From contig NZ_FNHV01000013.1 of NCBI RefSeq assembly GCF_900103585.1, positions 186,001-250,000 of the forward strand: a DNA stretch of 64,000 nt. The letters are read 5' to 3'. Positions 18,518 through 29,053 of this stretch are shown here, piece after piece (the first letter of the stretch is position 1; the number at the start of each line of letters is the position of its first letter). The notes beneath the pieces were generated by a model. That model had not been told where the DNA came from. It was given only the letters and a program-made list of their open reading frames with translations, and made no database searches. The position numbers were made by a program, and so were the translations under genes. This DNA comes from Streptomyces sp. cf386 (GTDB lineage: Bacteria; Actinomycetota; Actinomycetes; Streptomycetales; Streptomycetaceae).

Positions 18518-21397
18518 GTGAGGCGCAGCGTGGTTCTGCCCGGTGGGGAGTCGATGCCGACGGGGCCTGCGACAGACGGCACAGGGCCCGCCCGTTCCCG
18601 TGAGCGGTTTCTGCAGGGTGAGCCGGTCGAGGCGGGCGTACGGGCGTCGATCTTGAGTTCGTGGCAGCGCTGCGGGGTCCTGGGGCTCTCGCCGGACCAG
18701 GACGACCTTCCCTTCCGGGATGATTTCGATCCGGACGGCCCGATCGTGCGCGCGGCCGTGCCCGTCCTCGATCGGTTGCAGACCCGGTTCGCCGGCAGCG
18801 CGATGAACATCTCCGTCGCGGACGCGAACGGCACGGTCCTCCTGCGCCGATTCGGAGAGGCGTCCCTGGCCAGAGTTCTCCCGGCGATCCAGCGCGTCCC
18901 TGGCTTCGTGTTCGCCGAGCGGGTCGCCGGTACCAACGGCATCGGTCTCGCCCTCGCGGAGCGCCGACTCATCCGGGTCTACGGCGCCGAGCACTTCGCC
19001 GAGCGTTCCCAGGGAAGCGCCTGCCGCGCACTCCCCGTCCGGGACCCGCTCAGCGGCCGTATCGAGGGTGTCCTCTGCTTCGGGTATCCGCGCGGCGTCG
19101 AGAACCCGGCGCTCGACACCGTGATACGCAAGGCGGCGGAGGCCATCGAGCGGCGGCTGCTGGGGCAGAGTTCCGCGCGAGAGCGCGCCCTGCTGCGGGC
19201 ATACCTGGACGCGGGAGCCCGCACCGCGGCCGGTCTCCACCGCGGAATCGGGGTGGACGAACTGGCCCTCGAACTGCACCCCCGAGACCAGTCCGTCCTC
19301 ATGGGGACGGCCGCCGAGCTGATCTCCCGAGGGGATCGGGCCGCCGTCGACGTGCACCTGTCCGACGGCCGGAGGGTCACGCTCGTGAGCCGTCCGGTGA
19401 CGACTGCCTCTGGCGTGGCAGGTATCGCCGTCGAGGCCGTCCTCCCCGCCCTCTCGCCTGCAATGTCCCTAGCCGTCCCACGTCAGGCCGACGAGCCGCT
19501 GGGTGCCCCCGCCGAGCTTGCCGGCGTCCTCGGCGGCTCGCTGTCCGGGGCTGCTCATGCCACTCCGGCGCCCGGGCATCTCTCCGTCACCGTGTCGTCC
19601 AGGCACCTGCCCGTTGCCGAATTCGGCCAGGGCGCCACGACCACCGACGCCGACGGCGCGACGGATCATCACCCCGACCCGCCGCCCCCGGAGAGAGGGC
19701 TCGTGCTGGTGGGGGAGCCGCACGTGGGGACGTACGCCCTGGCCGCGCGACGCCGCCTGGAACTGCTCTCCGAGGCCGGCACCCGCATCGGCACCACCTT
19801 GGACATACGCCGCACCGCTGAGGAACTCGCCGAGACGGCGGTCCCGCGACTGGCCGACTTCGTCACCATCGACCTGCCCGAGGCCGTACTGCGCGGCGAG
19901 GAGTCCGCCGATCCCGGCAGCGACCTGCGTCGCACGGTGGTCCACGGCATTCGCGACGACCTTCCCTTCTGGCCGGTCGGAAAGCGGGTCGACTACGGTC
20001 CGACGACGCCCCAACTGCGGTGCCTGACCGACGGGCAGGCAGTGCTGGAACCGGACCTGAAGGCCGCCGCCGGATGGCTCGCGCAGGACCCCGAGCACAC
20101 CGAGCAACTGCTGAGCCACATCCACTCCCTCATCACGGTGCCCTTGGTCGCCCGCGGTGTCGTGCTGGGCATCGTCGGCTTCTACCGAGGGCAGGACCCG
20201 GCACCCTTCGGTGACGACGACCGGTCGCTGGCCCAGGAACTGGCCACCCGAGCCGCCCTGTCCATCGACAACGCGCGGCGCTACACGCGCGAACGCACCA
20301 TGGCCCTGGCCCTGCAGCGCAGCCTGCTCCCGCACGGGATGCCCGATCAGGACGCCGTCGACGTCGCGCATCGCTATCTGCCCGCCGAATCCGACGTCGG
20401 CGGAGACTGGTACGACGTCGTGCCCCTCTCGGGAACCCGGATCGGCCTCTTCGTCGGCGACGTCGTCGGACACGGCATGCTCTCCGCGGCCACCATGGGC
20501 CGACTGCGCACCGCCGCACGCAGCTTCGCCGAACTGGACTTCCCTCCGGACGACGTCCTCACGCACCTCGACAACCTCGTGGGACGTCTGGACCGGGAGG
20601 ACCCCGCCTCCGACGGCGGCGGCATCATCGGCGCCACCTGCCTGTACGCGATCTACGACCCGACCTCGCAGCAGTGCACCATGGCCCGCGCAGGCCATCC
20701 TCCACCCGCGGTGGTTCACCCCGACGGCACGGTGTCCTACCCCGATCTGCCCGCCGGGCCGCCTCTCGGTCTCGGCGGCCTGCCCTTCGAGGCCACCGAG
20801 ATCCACCTCCCCGAGGACAGCCGGCTCGTCCTCTACACGGACGGACTCATAGAGGACCGGCAACGCGACGTCGACGTGGTCCTCGACCAGCTGCGAGAAG
20901 TCCTGGCCCAGTCGGACCGCACACCCGAGGACACCTGTCAGGCCGTCCTGGACACCGTGGCGCCCGCCCATCCGTGCGACGATATCGCCCTGCTCGTCGC
21001 CCGCACCCACGCCCTGGACCCCGGCCGGATCGCCACCTGGGACCTGCCCGCCGACCCGGCCCTGGTCAGCGAAATCCGTGCCTCCGCAGTCCGGCAGCTG
21101 GCCGACTGGGGACTCGACGAGGCCGCGTTCGCGGCGGAACTCATGCTCAGTGAGCTGGTCACCAACGCCATCCGCCACGGTGCCGGGCCCATCCGGGTAC
21201 GGCTGCTCCACGGCCGCACCCTGATCTGCGAGGTCTCCGACGCCAGCAACACCGCCCCGCACCTGCGCCGGGCGGCCGGCACCGACGAGGGCGGTCGTGG
21301 CCTGTTCCTCGTCGCGCAGCTGTCACGGAGCTGGGGTACGCGCTACCTCCCGCAGGGGAAGGTCATCTGGGCCGAGTGCGGGCTCGCCGGTGTTTGA
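18518..21397 (+). CDS. Multidomain sensor: AcoR-type GAF, GAF, SpoIIE phosphatase and anti-sigma-type ATPase
   Basis: A 959-residue soluble regulator. Residues 25-230 resemble the N-terminal sensor of sigma-54 activators such as AcoR (SSWQRC, then AGTNGIGLAL and VYGAEHFAE), without any AAA+ or DNA-binding part. About 410-590 is a second GAF domain. About 600-830 is a PP2C-like SpoIIE phosphatase with ESDVGGDWYDV, VGDVVGHG and LVLYTDGLIE. The end (840-955) is an RsbW-like HATPase with ELVTNAIRHG and DEGGRGLFLV. It can therefore both phosphorylate and dephosphorylate an anti-sigma-factor antagonist in response to a ligand. The listed start is GTG; ATG at 18554 with GGGGAG just upstream is an alternative. 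A sugar ABC operon follows at 50 nt. Confidence 0.85.
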   Translation: MRRSVVLPGGESMPTGPATDGTGPARSRERFLQGEPVEAGVRASILSSWQRCGVLGLSPDQDDLPFRDDFDPDGPIVRAAVPVLDRLQTRFAGSAMNISVADANGTVLLRRFGEASLARVLPAIQRVPGFVFAERVAGTNGIGLALAERRLIRVYGAEHFAERSQGSACRALPVRDPLSGRIEGVLCFGYPRGVENPALDTVIRKAAEAIERRLLGQSSARERALLRAYLDAGARTAAGLHRGIGVDELALELHPRDQSVLMGTAAELISRGDRAAVDVHLSDGRRVTLVSRPVTTASGVAGIAVEAVLPALSPAMSLAVPRQADEPLGAPAELAGVLGGSLSGAAHATPAPGHLSVTVSSRHLPVAEFGQGATTTDADGATDHHPDPPPPERGLVLVGEPHVGTYALAARRRLELLSEAGTRIGTTLDIRRTAEELAETAVPRLADFVTIDLPEAVLRGEESADPGSDLRRTVVHGIRDDLPFWPVGKRVDYGPTTPQLRCLTDGQAVLEPDLKAAAGWLAQDPEHTEQLLSHIHSLITVPLVARGVVLGIVGFYRGQDPAPFGDDDRSLAQELATRAALSIDNARRYTRERTMALALQRSLLPHGMPDQDAVDVAHRYLPAESDVGGDWYDVVPLSGTRIGLFVGDVVGHGMLSAATMGRLRTAARSFAELDFPPDDVLTHLDNLVGRLDREDPASDGGGIIGATCLYAIYDPTSQQCTMARAGHPPPAVVHPDGTVSYPDLPAGPPLGLGGLPFEATEIHLPEDSRLVLYTDGLIEDRQRDVDVVLDQLREVLAQSDRTPEDTCQAVLDTVAPAHPCDDIALLVARTHALDPGRIATWDLPADPALVSEIRASAVRQLADWGLDEAAFAAELMLSELVTNAIRHGAGPIRVRLLHGRTLICEVSDASNTAPHLRRAAGTDEGGRGLFLVAQLSRSWGTRYLPQGKVIWAECGLAGV

Positions 21398-21446
21398 CGG
21401 CAATGCCTCCTATGCAATGCCTGAAATGTCATGATCTGTTCCGCTG

Positions 21447-22990
<1,544 letters not shown>

Positions 22991-22994
<4 letters not shown>

Positions 22995-24058
22995 CCCCCT
23001 CGCTGCGCGGCCCGGGCGGGCACCTCATCGGCGCGTACGGCCTGCCGGCCCTCACCGGCCTGCTCTTCCTGATCTTCTCCCTCACCCTGCCGCGTACGTT
23101 TCCCACCCTGGACACCGTCGACTCGATCCTGTCCAACCAGTCCATCCCGGCGGTCCTCGCGCTCGCCGCCATGGTCCCCATCGTCACCGGCGCCTTCGAT
23201 CTCTCGATCGGCTACGGCCTCGGCCTCGCCCACGTCATGGTGCTCCAGCTCATCGTCAACGACCGGTGGCCCTGGCCGCTCGCCTGCCTCGCGGTGATCA
23301 TCGGCGGGGCGGTCGTCGGCATCCTCAACGGTGTCATCGTCGTGTTCGGCCGGATCGACTCCTTCATCGCCACCCTCGGGACCGGCAGCATGCTGTACGC
23401 CGTCACCGGATGGGTCACCGACGGCGGCCGGATCGTCCCCGGGCCGCAAGGCCTCCCGGCCGCCTTCACCGACCTCTACGACTCCACGTTCCTGGGCCTG
23501 CCGGTCCCCGCGTTCTACGTGCTCGCGCTCGCGGCCGCCCTCTGGCTGGTGCTGGAACGGCTGCCGCTCGGCCGGTACCTGTACGTCATCGGGTCCAACC
23601 CGCGCGCCGCCGACCTGATCGGCATCCCCACCCGCAGATACACCGTCTACACGTTCACCGCGTCAGGACTGATCGTCGGCTTCGCCGGTGTGCTGCTCGC
23701 GGCCCAGCAGCAGATCGGCAACCCCAGCGTCGGCCTCGACTACCTGCTGCCCGCCTTCACCGGCGCGCTGCTCGGCGCCACCGCGATCAAACCCGGCCGG
23801 CCCAACGCCCTGGGCACCGTCGTCGCCGTCGCGGTCCTGGCCGTCGGTCTCACCGGCATCGGCCAAATGGGCGCCGACTTCTGGACGGTTCCGCTGTTCC
23901 ACGGCGGCACCCTGCTTCTCGCCGTAGGCCTGGCCGGCTACGCCGCCCGCCGCCGACTGCGTACCGGCGCCGTATCCGCCCGCGACTCACCCGCCGAGCC
24001 GCCGGAGCCACCGTCCACCCCGACGCAGGACGGCGGCCCCACCGGCACCGCTCCCTGA
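22991..24058 (+). CDS. Sugar ABC transporter permease (RbsC-like)
   Basis: A 355-residue integral membrane protein with eight to ten hydrophobic segments. The family motif GAFDLSIGYGLGLAHV and the coupling-loop region GSNPRAADLIGIPTRRYTVYTF identify a ribose/xylose/galactose-type (CUT2) permease; LGTGSMLYAVTGWVTDGG is also typical. It should form a homodimeric channel with the double ATPase. ATG at 22991 overlaps the ATPase stop (ATGA). The C-terminal 40 residues are Pro/Thr-rich and not part of the membrane domain. Confidence 0.9.
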
Positions 24059-24122
24059 CCCACGCCACGGGCACCCCCCGCCCGGTGGCGTCCTCCCGCC
24101 CCTGACTCCGTGAGGAGCTCTC

Positions 24123-25292
24123 GTGCACCGCAACGGCAGCCGCAAGGCCACCACCGGCGTCCACCAGGTTCGGCTCACCGCCTGCGCCCTGCTCGCGACG
24201 GCAACCGTCCTCGCCGGCTGCGAACGCGGCTCGGAGAGCGGGCCGGACGAGTCCACCGGGGGCCCGAGCGGCTGCCCCGCGGCCCACACCCGGGCCCAGG
24301 CCGCTGTCAGCCGCGCGGAGGAGACCGACGTCTCCTGGAACGGGCCGACCACCGGCCCTACGGCCGAGCCCGGCAAGACCATCGCCTACGTCGCCCAGAC
24401 CATGACCAACCCCGGAGTCGCCGGCGCCGCGAAGGGGGTGCGGGAAGCGGCGCGGGTCATCGGCTGGAACGTCCGGGTGATCGACGGCGGGGGTACCCCG
24501 GCCGGCATCCAGGCGGCCATGAGCCAGGCCGTGGCCGTCAGGCCCTCGGGCATCGTCATCGGGGGCTTCGACCCCAACTCGACCTCGCAGCAGGTCTCGA
24601 GGGCCGACGCGGCAGGCATCCCCCTCATCGGCTGGCACGCCGTCCCGGCCCCCGGGCCCAGCCGGCGGCCCGAGCTCTTCACCAACGTCACCACCCGGGT
24701 CGAGGACGTCGCCGCCATCAGCGCCCAATGGATCATCGCCGACTCGGGCGGCCGGGCCGGCGCCGTGCTCATCACCGACGCCTCGATCCCCTTCGCCAAG
24801 AACAAGTCCGAACTGATCAGGAAAGGGCTCGCCACCTGCCCGGGCGTGAAGCTGCTGGCATACGAGAACATCCCGATCCCGGACGCGAGCAGCCGCACCC
24901 CCCAGGTGATCGCCTCTCTCCTCTCCCGCTTCCAGAACCGGTGGACCCACTCCGTCGCCATCAACGACCTCTACTTCGCCGACGCGGCACCCGCGTTCCG
25001 CGCGGCCGGGGAGAAAGGCTCCGGCCCACCGTTCAACATCGGCGCCGGCGACGGAGACCCCTCCGCCTTCCAGCGCATCAACAGCAGGCAGTACCAGGCC
25101 GCCACCGTGCCCGAGCCGCTGTCCCAGCAGGGCTGGCAGATCGTCGACGAGTTCAACCGCGCCTTCGCCGACCGGCCCGCCAGCGGATACGTGGCCCCCG
25201 TCCACATCACCACGGCCGACAACAGCGAGGGGGCAACGACCTGGGATCCATCGGGCTACCGGGAGGGATACCGGAAGATCTGGGGCAAGTAG
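24123..25292 (+). CDS. Sugar-binding lipoprotein of a CUT2-type ABC transporter
   Basis: A 389-residue periplasmic-binding-type protein. The N-terminal signal ends in the lipobox VLAGC, Cys near residue 34, so it is anchored outside the membrane. Two lobes of the type 1 periplasmic-binding fold follow, starting IAYVAQTMTNPGVAGAAKGV. Residues such as INDLYFADAAPAF and GAGDGDPSAFQ belong to the second lobe. The ligand is probably a monosaccharide or similar small polar compound; the binding pocket is not close enough to a named example to say more. GTG start at 24123, TGAGGAG 6 nt upstream, 64 bp after the permease. Confidence 0.88.
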   Translation: MHRNGSRKATTGVHQVRLTACALLATATVLAGCERGSESGPDESTGGPSGCPAAHTRAQAAVSRAEETDVSWNGPTTGPTAEPGKTIAYVAQTMTNPGVAGAAKGVREAARVIGWNVRVIDGGGTPAGIQAAMSQAVAVRPSGIVIGGFDPNSTSQQVSRADAAGIPLIGWHAVPAPGPSRRPELFTNVTTRVEDVAAISAQWIIADSGGRAGAVLITDASIPFAKNKSELIRKGLATCPGVKLLAYENIPIPDASSRTPQVIASLLSRFQNRWTHSVAINDLYFADAAPAFRAAGEKGSGPPFNIGAGDGDPSAFQRINSRQYQAATVPEPLSQQGWQIVDEFNRAFADRPASGYVAPVHITTADNSEGATTWDPSGYREGYRKIWGK

Positions 25293-25348
25293 AAGGGCAT
25301 CCGCTGGGTCGGCAGAGGGCTCAGACACGAGTGAGAGGAACAGCACCC

Positions 25349-26191
25349 GTGAGTGAATGGCAGCTGTCCGAGACGTTCCGCAGTACGTCGGGCGGTGTCC
25401 GCTGGGGCAGCCTCGGCCAACCCGGCCAGGATCCGGTCGTGCTCCTGCACGGCACACCCTTCTCCTCGTATGTCTGGCGTGCTGTCGCCCGCGCGCTCGC
25501 CCGCCGCTACCAGGTGTTCGTGTGGGACATGCCCGGATACGGGGCATCGGAGAAGTCCGCCGGCCAGGATGTCTCCCTGGCCGCCCAGGGCAGGGTCTTC
25601 ACCGAGTTGCTGGCGCACTGGGGCCTTGAGGAACCGCTGGTGGTCGCCCACGACTTCGGTGGTGCCGTGTCCTTGCGGGCGCATCTGCTGCACGGGGCCC
25701 GCTACCGTGCCCTCGCGCTGGTCGACACGATCGCGTTGGCCCCGTGGGGCTCCCCGTTCTTCCGGCTCGTCGGCGAACACTCCGCGGTCTTCGAGCAGTT
25801 GCCGCCCGCACTGCACCGCGCTCTGGTGCGCGAGTACATCAGTTCGGCCAGCAGCCCCGGTCTGCACCCGACCGTCCTCGACCGGCTCGTCCAGCCCTGG
25901 CTCGGCGACCTCGGCCAACCGGCCTTCTACCGGCAGATCGCCCAGGCCGACCAGCTCTACACCGACGAAGTGCAGGATCGCTACGGCGAGATCGGCTTCC
26001 CGACGCTGGTGTGCTGGGGCCAGGACGACACCTGGATCCCCATGGCCAGAGGACAGGAACTCGCCGCACGCATCCCAGGCGCGCGGCTCGAGCCGATCGC
26101 CGGTGCGGGCCACCTCGTCCAAGAGGACGCACCTGCCGAACTCACGGCAGCTCTAATGACCTTCCTCCAGCAATCGCACGGGGGCGGTTAG
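25349..26191 (+). CDS. Alpha/beta hydrolase with Asp nucleophile (dehalogenase/epoxide-hydrolase type)
   Basis: A 280-residue alpha/beta hydrolase. Oxyanion-hole motif HGTPFSSYVW; nucleophile elbow VVAHDFGGAVS with Asp where esterases have Ser, the arrangement used by haloalkane and fluoroacetate dehalogenases and epoxide hydrolases; the acid is in GQDDTWIP and the base His in GAGHLVQED. The substrate is unknown. GTG at 25349 with GAGAGGA about 11 nt upstream; an in-frame GTG 18 nt earlier is possible. It follows the sugar-binding lipoprotein by 56 bp and may be co-transcribed, hinting that the ABC ligand could be the compound it processes. Confidence 0.85.
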   Translation: MSEWQLSETFRSTSGGVRWGSLGQPGQDPVVLLHGTPFSSYVWRAVARALARRYQVFVWDMPGYGASEKSAGQDVSLAAQGRVFTELLAHWGLEEPLVVAHDFGGAVSLRAHLLHGARYRALALVDTIALAPWGSPFFRLVGEHSAVFEQLPPALHRALVREYISSASSPGLHPTVLDRLVQPWLGDLGQPAFYRQIAQADQLYTDEVQDRYGEIGFPTLVCWGQDDTWIPMARGQELAARIPGARLEPIAGAGHLVQEDAPAELTAALMTFLQQSHGGG

Positions 26192-26249
26192 GATCAGGCG
26201 CCCGCCCCCGTCAGAGCTGGGATCTCCGTGACGGCTGGACCACACCTCC

Positions 26250-26393
26250 CCGAGTGCCACCGACCGGCTGGAGAGCTTCGCGGACAACGCTGCGGCCAAC
26301 TCGTTCTATGTGGCGTGCGGATGGCGGCGCGGGGATCGGCTTGAGAGCGAGGGGCCGACCAAGGTCGAGTATGTCAAGAAGTGCGCCGCATGA
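26250..26393 (+). pseudogene. C-terminal remnant of a GNAT acetyltransferase
   Basis: An open frame of 47 codons without a start encodes RLESFADNAAANSFYVACGW, then RRGDRLESEGPTKVEYVKKC before TGA. The NAxANxFYxxxGW pattern is the classic acetyl-CoA-binding motif B and C-terminal strand of GNAT enzymes. The N-terminal three quarters are missing. It lies between two alpha/beta hydrolase genes and marks a past deletion or insertion endpoint. Confidence 0.65.
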
Positions 26394-26396
26394 GCG

Positions 26397-27386
26397 TCAC
26401 TCGGGCAGGCCGAGGGCGGCGAGCCAGTCGGTCAGTAGGCGGTTGATCTCCTCGGGGCGTTCCTGCTGGATCCAGTGGCCGCAGCCGTCGAGGAGGTGGG
26501 AGGAGATCAGGCCCGGCAGTGTGACCGGGTATGCCGTGATCGCGTCGGCCAGCCATGTCGTTGATGCGTCGAGTGTGCCGCCGATGAACAGGGACGGCTG
26601 GGTGACGGGGGCGCCGTCGAAGGCGGCGAGATCCTCCCAGTCGCGGTCCATGTTCCGGTACCGGTTGAGCGCTCCGGTCAGGCCGGTCCGTTCGAACTCC
26701 CCGGCGTAGACGTCGAGGTCCTCGTCGCTGAGCCAGGCGGGCGTTCGGCCGGTGGGGAAGCGGTCGCGCAGCGTCCCGCCCCGGCTGACGAAGTGCGGAT
26801 CGGGAGCGCCGGGTGCGGGCATGGTGTCGGCGGACAGGGCCGCGTAGAAGCCCGTGAGCCAGCCGCGCACATCGGGTTCGATCTCGGCCTCGGCACGGCC
26901 GGGCTCCTGGAAGTAGGAGACGTAGAACTCCTCGTCGCCGCCCAGCCGGGCGAAGGCCTCCGTGGGGCGGGGGCCGCCGCGCGGTGTGTAGGGAACGCTG
27001 AGCAGCCCCACCGCGCGGAAGACCTCCGGCCTGAGCAGGGCGGAGTTCGCGGCGATGGCCGCGCCCCAGTCGTGGCCGACGACCACCGCCGACTCCTCGC
27101 CGAGGGCATGCACCACCGCGACGTTGTCCGCCACCAGGTCGAGCATCCGGTACGCCGCCGTGTCGGCCGGCTTGGAGGAGCGGCCGTAGCCGCGGACATC
27201 GATGGCGACCGCGCGGTATCCCGCCGCCGCGAGCACGGGCAGTTGGTGGCGCCAGGAATACCAGGATTCCGGGAAGCCGTGGACGAGCAGCACCAGCGGC
27301 CCGCGCCCCTGCTCCACCACGTGAATCCGACCGGCCGGCGATGGAACCGACCGATGTGTGAGTTCCGCGACGTGCTGCTGCGACAT
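26397..27386 (-). CDS. Epoxide hydrolase-like alpha/beta hydrolase
   Basis: A 329-residue enzyme with the soluble epoxide hydrolase signature: oxyanion motif HGFPESWYSWR, nucleophile Asp in VVGHDWGAAIA, a cap domain with candidate ring-opening tyrosines (YVSYFQEPG), and base His in GCGHWIQQERPEE. It should open epoxides to diols by way of a covalent Asp ester. ATG at 27386 with GGAGGAG 6 nt upstream. It is divergent from the MFS exporter operon across a 248-bp gap with a 15-bp palindrome, so both may respond to the same toxic epoxide or aromatic compound. Confidence 0.87.
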   Translation of the reverse strand: MSQQHVAELTHRSVPSPAGRIHVVEQGRGPLVLLVHGFPESWYSWRHQLPVLAAAGYRAVAIDVRGYGRSSKPADTAAYRMLDLVADNVAVVHALGEESAVVVGHDWGAAIAANSALLRPEVFRAVGLLSVPYTPRGGPRPTEAFARLGGDEEFYVSYFQEPGRAEAEIEPDVRGWLTGFYAALSADTMPAPGAPDPHFVSRGGTLRDRFPTGRTPAWLSDEDLDVYAGEFERTGLTGALNRYRNMDRDWEDLAAFDGAPVTQPSLFIGGTLDASTTWLADAITAYPVTLPGLISSHLLDGCGHWIQQERPEEINRLLTDWLAALGLPE

Positions 27387-27503
27387 GCGCCCTCCTCCGG
27401 GACCCTGTGCTCTGCTCCGCTGTGCGCGCTGACGGCCCCTTGCCGTCGTTCCGATGCCTCAACGCCGATCATGCGGAGGACCGTGCCGGGAAGACGAACG
27501 CGT

Positions 27504-27518
27504 TTGCCGATTCGGCAA
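27504..27518. promoter_or_regulatory. 15-bp palindrome, candidate operator of the divergent hydrolase/exporter region
   Basis: TTGCCGA-T-TCGGCAA, perfect 7-bp arms around one central base, in the gap between the epoxide-hydrolase-like gene and the MFS gene. The size suits a TetR- or MarR-type dimer. No such regulator gene lies adjacent. Confidence 0.5.
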
Positions 27519-27634
27519 CTCTCCGGAACCGTCGGGCTGCGGTCCGAACGGCGTCGGCCGACAATGGGCAGTGGATCGCATGTCCGGCCGGCCACGACGC
27601 CGCGTCGGCGCGTCGGCCCGAGAGGAACGTGCTC

Positions 27635-29053
27635 ATGCGCGCTGAGTCTTCGTCGGCCGCGCGGACCGGAGCCTTCATCGCGGTGGCGGTCGTCCTGTTC
27701 TGCATCCAGCTCGACTTCTTCGCGCTGAACCTGGCCGTCCCCGGAATCGCCGACGAATTCGGCGTCACCGCGTCGGCCGCCCAGTGGACGCTGTCCGCGT
27801 ACATGCTCTCCATCGGCTGCTGCTTCATCGTGGGCGGCCGGGTCGGCGACGTCTTCGGACGCCGGGGCGCCCTGCTCGCCGGTACGGCGCTGTTCGCGGC
27901 CGGGTCGGTCGGCTGCGCGCTGGCGCCGGGGCTCTGGCTGCTCGTCGGGGCACGGATCGTGCAGGGCATCGGGGCGGGCTTCGTCTTCCCCGTGTCGGTC
28001 TCCGTGATCAGCAACGCCTTCCCGGACACGAGCCGGGCCCGTGCGCTGGGCGCGGTGTTCGGGATCGCCAACGTGGGCACGGCGCTGGGGCCGTTCGTCG
28101 GCGGAGGCTTCACCGAGGGGCCCGGCTGGCGCTGGATCTTCTGGCTCCTCGCGCCGTTGAGCGTGCTGGCACTGATCGTGGCGTACGTGTACGTCCCCGA
28201 CTCCCGCGATCCGACGGCCCCACGCCAGCTCGACCTGGCCGGCTGCCTGACCATCGTGTGCGGCTTGGCGGCGCTCACGCTGGCCGTCGAACGGGGCAGC
28301 GCCTGGGGCTGGGACCACGCCCGCACGCTGATCCTGCTGACGATCGCCGCCGTGGCGGGCGCGCTGTTCCTGCGACGGGAGCGGCGCACTCCGCATCCGC
28401 TCGTCGACCTGCGGCTCTTTCGCAACACGCCGTACGTCCTGGTGACCGGTACCGGAACCGTCACCAACATGGGCTACGCCGTCACCGTCTTCGTCTCGAC
28501 GCTGTACCTCCAGCAGGTACGGGGGCTGTCACCGCTCGACGCGGGCCTGGTCTTCCTGGCGCCCGCCGTGCTCGTGGCGCTCAGCGGGCCGCTCGGCGCC
28601 AGGCTGTCCGGGCACATGCGGCCGACGTCGGTGATGGCGCTGGCCGGGGCGGTCGCCGGCACGGGCATGATCGCGCTCAGCACCGTGACGGCCTGGTGGC
28701 TGTACGTCCCGGTGTTCGCCTGGTGCGGACTGGGCCTCGGCCTGGGCTGGACCTTCGCCAGCGCGGCCACCCAGCAGGTCGTGGCGCCCGAACGGGCCGG
28801 CGAGGCCTCGGGCGTGCTGCTGACGTTCCTGGTCACGCTGGGCGGCGTCGCGCTGGCGGGTGCCGCGGCCGCGATCACGGCGATGGTGCCGGAGCGCACC
28901 CCGGAGGCCGCGTACGACGCGATCCTGCGCTTCGGAGGCGGGGTGATCCTGGCGGCTTCCGTCGTCGTCATGGCCGTACGCCATCGGCTGGTGGTCCTCG
29001 GCAGGGTCCCGCCGCTCGGCTCGGGGACGCCACGTGGCGGGCGCCTGCCGTGA
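27635..29053 (+). CDS. MFS drug exporter (DHA2-like)
   Basis: A 472-residue polytopic exporter with 14 predicted membrane segments. The first helix contains FCIQLDFFALNLAVPGIADE, and motif A-like GGRVGDVFGRRGALL and motif C-like GIANVGTALGPFVGG follow, as in proton-driven DHA2 multidrug exporters. ATG at 27635 was chosen because GAGAGGA lies 9 nt upstream; the frame is open for another 76 codons with no support. The stop overlaps the next gene (GTGA), so it is coupled to the FUSC-family protein; both probably move a hydrophobic or aromatic compound out of the cell. Confidence 0.88.
   Translation: MRAESSSAARTGAFIAVAVVLFCIQLDFFALNLAVPGIADEFGVTASAAQWTLSAYMLSIGCCFIVGGRVGDVFGRRGALLAGTALFAAGSVGCALAPGLWLLVGARIVQGIGAGFVFPVSVSVISNAFPDTSRARALGAVFGIANVGTALGPFVGGGFTEGPGWRWIFWLLAPLSVLALIVAYVYVPDSRDPTAPRQLDLAGCLTIVCGLAALTLAVERGSAWGWDHARTLILLTIAAVAGALFLRRERRTPHPLVDLRLFRNTPYVLVTGTGTVTNMGYAVTVFVSTLYLQQVRGLSPLDAGLVFLAPAVLVALSGPLGARLSGHMRPTSVMALAGAVAGTGMIALSTVTAWWLYVPVFAWCGLGLGLGWTFASAATQQVVAPERAGEASGVLLTFLVTLGGVALAGAAAAITAMVPERTPEAAYDAILRFGGGVILAASVVVMAVRHRLVVLGRVPPLGSGTPRGGRLP

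Noticed and set aside
18421..18603. 60-codon frame before the SpoIIE fusion gene
   Set aside because: No ribosome-binding site and overlaps the start of the large regulator.
27784..29049. Open frame continuous with the FUSC gene through the MFS gene
   Set aside because: It is the +1 frame of the MFS gene with high-GC shadow composition; the FUSC protein begins at the GTG overlapping the MFS stop.
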